A stretch of DNA of 64,000 nucleotides from Mycobacterium europaeum. Its GTDB lineage: Bacteria > Actinomycetota > Actinomycetes > Mycobacteriales > Mycobacteriaceae. Position 1 is the stretch's first letter. Every line of letters begins with the position of its first letter. Of this stretch, positions 60,448 to 64,000 are shown one piece after another. The translations under genes were made by a program, and so were the position numbers. The stretch spans positions 1 through 64,000 of the forward strand of contig NZ_LQOU01000035.1 of NCBI RefSeq assembly GCF_002102155.1, in the 5' to 3' direction. The notes under the pieces are model-generated. The model was not told the DNA's origin, ran no database searches, and saw nothing but the letters and a program-made list of their open reading frames with translations.

Positions 60448-61650
60448 TTACCCGGTCACGACCGGCAGGCGGGCCCACCCGCGCACGCTGGCGGTGTGTG
60501 CCCGTTGCGCGTTGGCATAGTCGACTTCCCAGTCGGGCCAGCGTTTGAGGACCTCCTCGAGTGCCACCCGGCCTTCCATCCGGGCCAGCGCCGAGCCGAG
60601 GCAGAAGTGCAGCCCCTGGCCGAAACTCAGGTGGCCGCCCTCGCGGTGGATGTCATAGCGGTCCGGGTCGGCGAACCGGCGGTCGTCCCGGTTGGCGGAA
60701 CCGTTGAGCAACAACATGTATGAGCCCTCCGGCACGACGCGGCCGTAGAGTTCGGCGTCCTCGGCCACGTACCGGGCCTGCACCGGCGAGGGCGCCTCGT
60801 AGCGCAGCGTCTCCTCGACCGCGCCGGGGATCAACGACGGGTCGGCGACCAGTTCGCGGCGTTGATCCGGGTGATCGGACAGCAGCTGACCCATGAAGCC
60901 GATCAGCCGGGCCGTGGTCTCGTTCCCCGCGCCGGCGATCATGGCGGTGTAGGCCAGCACCTCGGTCCGGGACAAGGGCCGCCGCGTGCCGTCGGGTTCT
61001 TCGATCTCGGCTTGCAGCAGGTCCGTCATCAGGTCATCGGACGGGTGATCGGCCCGCCATTCGATGTACTCGGCGAACACGACGATGCTTTCCTCGAACA
61101 GCTTGGCGTTGACCGCGGCGGGGTCGCGCTCGTCGGACAACTCGATGTAGGCCCCGCCGCGATCGCGAATCGTGGCCTGGTCCTGTTCGGGAATGCCCAG
61201 TAGGTAACCGATGGTCCGCATCGGCATCATGGCACCGAGATCGGCGATGAAGTCGAATCCGCCCGCGCCGATCAGCGGATCCAACTCGCGGACGCAGAAC
61301 CCGCGGACGAGGTCCTCGACGGCCAGCATGCGCCGCGGCGTGAAGACCCGCGACAGCAGGCGCCGGTGCAGGTCGTGCAGCGGCGGGTCCTCGAACAGCA
61401 GAATGCCCGGTGGCACTTCGATATTGGCGAACAAGATGTCGGCGGTGGTCCCGCGACCCGATCGGTAGGTCTGCCAGTTGTGCAGTTCGCGCGCCACGTC
61501 CTCGTAGCGGCTCAGCGCGTAGAAGTTGTATTTCTCGTTGTAGTACAGCGGCGCCTCTTCGCGCATGCGCTTCCACACCGGGTACGGGTTGTCGTCGATG
61601 CCGGAGTCGAACGGGTCGTAGTACAGGTCGATCGTGCTGGTGCCCGTCAT
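60448..61650 (-). CDS. Cytochrome P450
   Basis: 400 aa. Heme loop SFGQGLHFCLGSALA with the Cys ligand, I-helix AGAGNETTARL with the acid-Thr pair replaced by Glu-Thr-Thr, and K-helix EETLR. It is 16 bp downstream of its neighbouring TetR gene on the same strand. Soluble bacterial P450 needing ferredoxin and reductase; substrate unknown. Together with the TetR it forms one small inducible unit. Confidence 0.94.
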   Translation of the reverse strand: MTGTSTIDLYYDPFDSGIDDNPYPVWKRMREEAPLYYNEKYNFYALSRYEDVARELHNWQTYRSGRGTTADILFANIEVPPGILLFEDPPLHDLHRRLLSRVFTPRRMLAVEDLVRGFCVRELDPLIGAGGFDFIADLGAMMPMRTIGYLLGIPEQDQATIRDRGGAYIELSDERDPAAVNAKLFEESIVVFAEYIEWRADHPSDDLMTDLLQAEIEEPDGTRRPLSRTEVLAYTAMIAGAGNETTARLIGFMGQLLSDHPDQRRELVADPSLIPGAVEETLRYEAPSPVQARYVAEDAELYGRVVPEGSYMLLLNGSANRDDRRFADPDRYDIHREGGHLSFGQGLHFCLGSALARMEGRVALEEVLKRWPDWEVDYANAQRAHTASVRGWARLPVVTG

Positions 61651-61666
61651 GCTCAGTCCCCTTCGC

Positions 61667-62320
61667 TCAGTCGTTTCGGTGCAGGAAGCCGTGCAGAACG
61701 GCCTGGGTGAGTTCCTCGACGATCACCTGTCTCGACGGCGGCCTGGCACCGAAATAGGTGGAGCGCAACGCGGCCATCCCGGCGATCATCGCCACCGTCG
61801 AGTGGGCCGGCAGGTCCGGATGGTCCGCCCGCAATCCCCGCAGGTTCATGCCCTCCGCGCTGATCCGGCCGAGCGCCCCGACCGCCCGCCGGACCTCCGG
61901 GATGCCGGCGTCGGCCGCTTCCTCGTCGCTGAGCGCTTCGGACGCCATCAGCGTCAACAGCAGACCCTGGTGTTCGACGAACACGTCGTAGAGTTGCCCG
62001 ACGAAATGCCGCGCGAGTTCGTCCTCGTCGGTTTCCTCGGGGACGACGGCCTGCCAGGTCCGGCCGAACTCGTCGACGAAGCTCGTGAAGGGCAAGACCA
62101 GCGCCTCGCGGAACAGCGCCGCCTTCGAACCGAAGTGACGGAACAGCAGGTGTTCGGTGACCCCTGCGGCCTGGGCGATTTCGCGGGTGGTCGTGCTGCG
62201 GTAGTCGCGGCGCGCGAAGAGCGTCCGCGCGGCATCGAGCAGCAGCCCGCGTGGGGCGCCACGGGGCCGGCGGGTGGCCGCAACCGTGGTGCTCGTCTTC
62301 GGGGAAGGCCGTTGCGCCAC
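61667..62320 (-). CDS. TetR family regulator
   Basis: 217 aa. A basic N-terminal tail precedes the HTH STTTREIAQAAGVTEHLLFRHFGSKAALFREAL. Co-directional with the P450 gene just downstream and divergent from the small membrane gene pair. The inverted repeat at 62361-62372 in the divergent promoter region is its likely binding site. Confidence 0.92.
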   Translation of the reverse strand: MAQRPSPKTSTTVAATRRPRGAPRGLLLDAARTLFARRDYRSTTTREIAQAAGVTEHLLFRHFGSKAALFREALVLPFTSFVDEFGRTWQAVVPEETDEDELARHFVGQLYDVFVEHQGLLLTLMASEALSDEEAADAGIPEVRRAVGALGRISAEGMNLRGLRADHPDLPAHSTVAMIAGMAALRSTYFGARPPSRQVIVEELTQAVLHGFLHRND

Positions 62321-62360
62321 TGACGTTCGCTCCTTGCCGATGGTTGACTTGCCTTTAGAG

Positions 62361-62372
62361 TAGTGTGCACTA
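62361..62372. promoter_or_regulatory. Inverted repeat TAGTG-TG-CACTA in divergent promoter region
   Basis: Perfect 5-bp arms with partly matching flanks (AGAG before, TCTC after). It lies 41 bp from the TetR start and 39 bp before the 36-aa membrane ORF. A reasonable TetR operator candidate, weaker than the one at 53519. Confidence 0.45.
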
Positions 62373-62410
62373 TCTCAAGAGTCGAGCTCGGATGGGAATG
62401 GGGTGCGGCC

Positions 62411-62521
62411 GTGGGCGCTGTCATCATGCTGGGCACATTGTTCGGCCTGATCGTCCTGATCTTCGGGCTGGTGCTGCGTTTCGACCCGCAGGCCCGTCGG
62501 ACTCCAGGACACGACCAGTGA
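62411..62521 (+). CDS. Small single-pass membrane protein (36 aa)
   Basis: GTG-initiated ORF: VGAVIMLGTLFGLIVLIF then GLVLRFDPQARRTPGHDQ. One membrane segment of about 18 residues followed by a positively charged tail, so the N-terminus is probably outside. Its stop (TGA) overlaps the start codon GTG of the next gene by 4 bp (GTGA), which argues strongly for real translation and coupling with the AveC-like membrane protein. Confidence 0.65.
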   Translation: MGAVIMLGTLFGLIVLIFGLVLRFDPQARRTPGHDQ

Positions 62522-63303
62522 GCTCCCAGATGACGCCCGTAATGCAGGCGGCCAGCGACTTCGCGCTCGTCGGGGGCATCGGGTTCACCGCCCTCGGCGT
62601 GTACCTGAGCGTTCGCCGGCGACGCCTGCACCCACTCCTGCTGCTGTGCATCTCGGCGATCTCGTTCTCGTGGATCGAGGCGCCCTACGACTGGGCGATG
62701 TACGCGCAGTTCCCGCCTGCCATCCCACGCATGCCGTCGTGGTGGCCGCTGAACGTGACCTGGGGCGGCCTGCCCCTCTTCGTTCCCGTCGGCTACATCT
62801 CCTACTTCGTGCTGCCGGCCGTGACGGGCACGGCGCTCGGACGGTGGCTGAGCGACCGATTCGGATGGCGCAGGCCGCCAACGTTATTGGTGGTCGGTCT
62901 CGTGGTCGGCTTCTGCTGGGCGCTCTTCTTCAACGGGTACCTGGGCGCCAAGCTCGGCGTGTTCTATTACGGCCGGGTGATTCCGGGGCTGGCGATCCGC
63001 GAGGGGACGGTGCATCAGTACCCGCTCTATGACTCCCTTGCGATGGCCATCCAGATGATGGTGTTCACCTATCTGCTGGGCCGCACCGACGCGCAGGGCC
63101 GCAACGTCATCGAGATGTGGGCCGAGCACAGGTCGAAGAGTCACCTCGGCGCATCACTGCTGTCGGTCGCCGCCGTGGTCGTGATCGGAAACGTCCTCTA
63201 CGGCGCGGTTTTCGCGCCCCACCTGGTCACCAAGCTCGGCGGCTGGGTGACCGCCGGGCCGACGGAACAACTGTTCCCGGGCGTACCGAACCAACCCGAG
63301 TAG
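62518..63303 (+). CDS. Polytopic membrane protein, possibly spirocyclase AveC-like
   Basis: 261 aa from the GTG at 62518, coupled to the 36-aa ORF; an ATG at 62530 is the alternative. Six or so membrane segments, with conserved-looking SWIEAPYDWAMYAQFPP and GLPLFVPVGYISYF. This pattern is what I recall for AveC-type proteins, but recognition is by memory of the segment layout. AveC acts in avermectin spiroketal formation. Placed next to a P450 operon, so oxidised lipid or polyketide chemistry is plausible. Confidence 0.5.
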   Translation: MSSQMTPVMQAASDFALVGGIGFTALGVYLSVRRRRLHPLLLLCISAISFSWIEAPYDWAMYAQFPPAIPRMPSWWPLNVTWGGLPLFVPVGYISYFVLPAVTGTALGRWLSDRFGWRRPPTLLVVGLVVGFCWALFFNGYLGAKLGVFYYGRVIPGLAIREGTVHQYPLYDSLAMAIQMMVFTYLLGRTDAQGRNVIEMWAEHRSKSHLGASLLSVAAVVVIGNVLYGAVFAPHLVTKLGGWVTAGPTEQLFPGVPNQPE

Positions 63304-63321
63304 TCAAGTGCGCCAGCGCAG

Positions 63322-64000
63322 TCACCCGAGCGCCTCGGGCAGCACGACTTCGCCCACGCGCCGCAGGTACGGCCACGCGACGTCCGGTGGCAGCCCGCCG
63401 CACAACGGGGACAGGTTGAGCACCTGGCCATTGCGCACCCGCGAAACCGCTTCCGGCACCGAGATGATGATGTGCGAGCCGGGCGTGGCGCGCAGCTCGT
63501 CGACGGTGTTCACGTGCGAGAAGCCGGCCGTCGTCTCGTCCCCGGGATTCCACGCGGCATAGGTTCGCACGTCGTGCAGCAGATGCTCGCCGATCTCCTT
63601 CCAGGCCTGGTCCACGTCGTCGGCGACGAACACGACCGAGGGCGTATCGCGGCTGGGAAACATCGTCGGCCCGGGCTGGTGGCCGTGCTCGCGGCAGGCC
63701 TCTTCGTAGGCCTCCTGGATGCCCGGCGCAGTGGCGTTGCCCAGCATGCCCAGGCCGTACCTGCCGGCCCGACGGGCGGCCGCCAAAGTTCCGCCGCCCC
63801 ACATCAGCCCGGGCCCGCCGGGCGTCAGCGGGCGCGGCGTCACGGTGATCCGCCGCCCCTCGTCGACGACGGTTTCACCGGCAAGCAGTCGCCGGAGCAG
63901 CGCGAGTTTCTCGTCGCAGAGGCGGCCGCGGGTCTTCATCGGGACGCCGAAGTGCTCGAACTCCTCGGGCCGGTAACCCAAAGCCAGGATGTAGGACGCC
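63322..64000 (-). CDS. LLM-class F420-type oxidoreductase, C-terminal part (cut by window end)
   Basis: At least 225 codons; the open frame continues past base 64000, so the N-terminus is not visible. GYRPEEFEHFGVPMKTRGRL, ITVTPRPLTPGGPGLMWGGGT and AARRAGRYGLGMLG are typical of the luciferase-like TIM-barrel oxidoreductases. Start, cofactor preference and operon partners cannot be judged here. Confidence 0.85.
   Translation of the reverse strand, partial: ASYILALGYRPEEFEHFGVPMKTRGRLCDEKLALLRRLLAGETVVDEGRRITVTPRPLTPGGPGLMWGGGTLAAARRAGRYGLGMLGNATAPGIQEAYEEACREHGHQPGPTMFPSRDTPSVVFVADDVDQAWKEIGEHLLHDVRTYAAWNPGDETTAGFSHVNTVDELRATPGSHIIISVPEAVSRVRNGQVLNLSPLCGGLPPDVAWPYLRRVGEVVLPEALG

Noticed and set aside
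1..64000. CRISPR arrays, tRNA or rRNA genes, phage integrase, att sites
   Set aside because: None seen by eye; the only tandem repeats are the short palindromic units listed.

Overview
The window is chromosomal DNA of a Mycobacterium, most likely a slow grower. Markers are an adjacent PE/PPE pair, mpt63 and an Mpt64-like antigen, pimC, a WS/DGAT acyltransferase, an F420-type LLM oxidoreductase and an LpqH/LppO-type lipoprotein. The order lipM - yjcE - (lppO) - sseB recalls the Rv2284-Rv2291 neighbourhood of M. tuberculosis with insertions. The species cannot be fixed from the sequence alone. I saw no tRNA, rRNA, CRISPR array or integrase.

Region 1 (1-12.9 kb) is a defence island. At the left edge two IS3-family copies abut: one on the minus strand that runs off the window, and a 3' remnant on the plus strand. 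Next comes a minus-strand restriction-like cluster: a C5 cytosine methyltransferase, a NaeI-type restriction endonuclease, then three translationally coupled genes for a GHKL/MORC-like ATPase, a PD-(D/E)XK (DUF4420-type) protein and a Z1 helicase-like protein. A vsr mismatch endonuclease gene diverges from the methyltransferase gene. To its right is a second, AT-richer module: an OLD-like ATPase/TOPRIM protein overlapping a second C5 methyltransferase.

Region 2 (13.3-28.7 kb) begins with a decayed segmental duplication: a VOC pseudogene and a P450 5' fragment, whose intact counterparts lie 2.5 kb further on. Oxidative and lipid metabolism follows: P450, tocopherol-cyclase-like protein, epimerase, WS/DGAT, a probable membrane pseudokinase, a PHP metallohydrolase, an FAD oxidase, an acyltransferase and trxB.

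Region 3 (28.9-35.1 kb) is assimilatory sulfur metabolism: a cysteine-containing leader ORF followed by a 9-bp-stem hairpin, sirA (sulfite reductase), cysH, a sirohydrochlorin chelatase, a LysR regulator, fprA and a 7Fe ferredoxin. Electrons could pass from NADPH through FprA and ferredoxin to SirA. The leader and the lysR-fprA intergenic region share a 42-bp element of fixed architecture, which suggests common control.

Region 4 (35.1-46.9 kb) holds a secreted Mpt64-like protein, a PE/PPE pair, lipM, TetR regulators with recognisable palindromic operators, a chagasin-type inhibitor lipoprotein, a Na+/H+ antiporter, a RecF-like ATPase and a flavin monooxygenase.

Region 5 (46.9-64 kb) has a truncated ring-hydroxylating oxygenase gene beside an acetoin operon (alsS-alsD), pimC, mpt63, a TetR/membrane-protein operon with a methyltransferase pseudogene, sseB, a nucleosidase, a four-gene hydrolase/SDR/LLM/EthD-like operon, an LppO-like lipoprotein, a dehalogenase-type hydrolase, a second P450 with its TetR, a membrane protein pair (a 36-aa protein plus an AveC-like protein) and a partial LLM oxidoreductase at the right edge.
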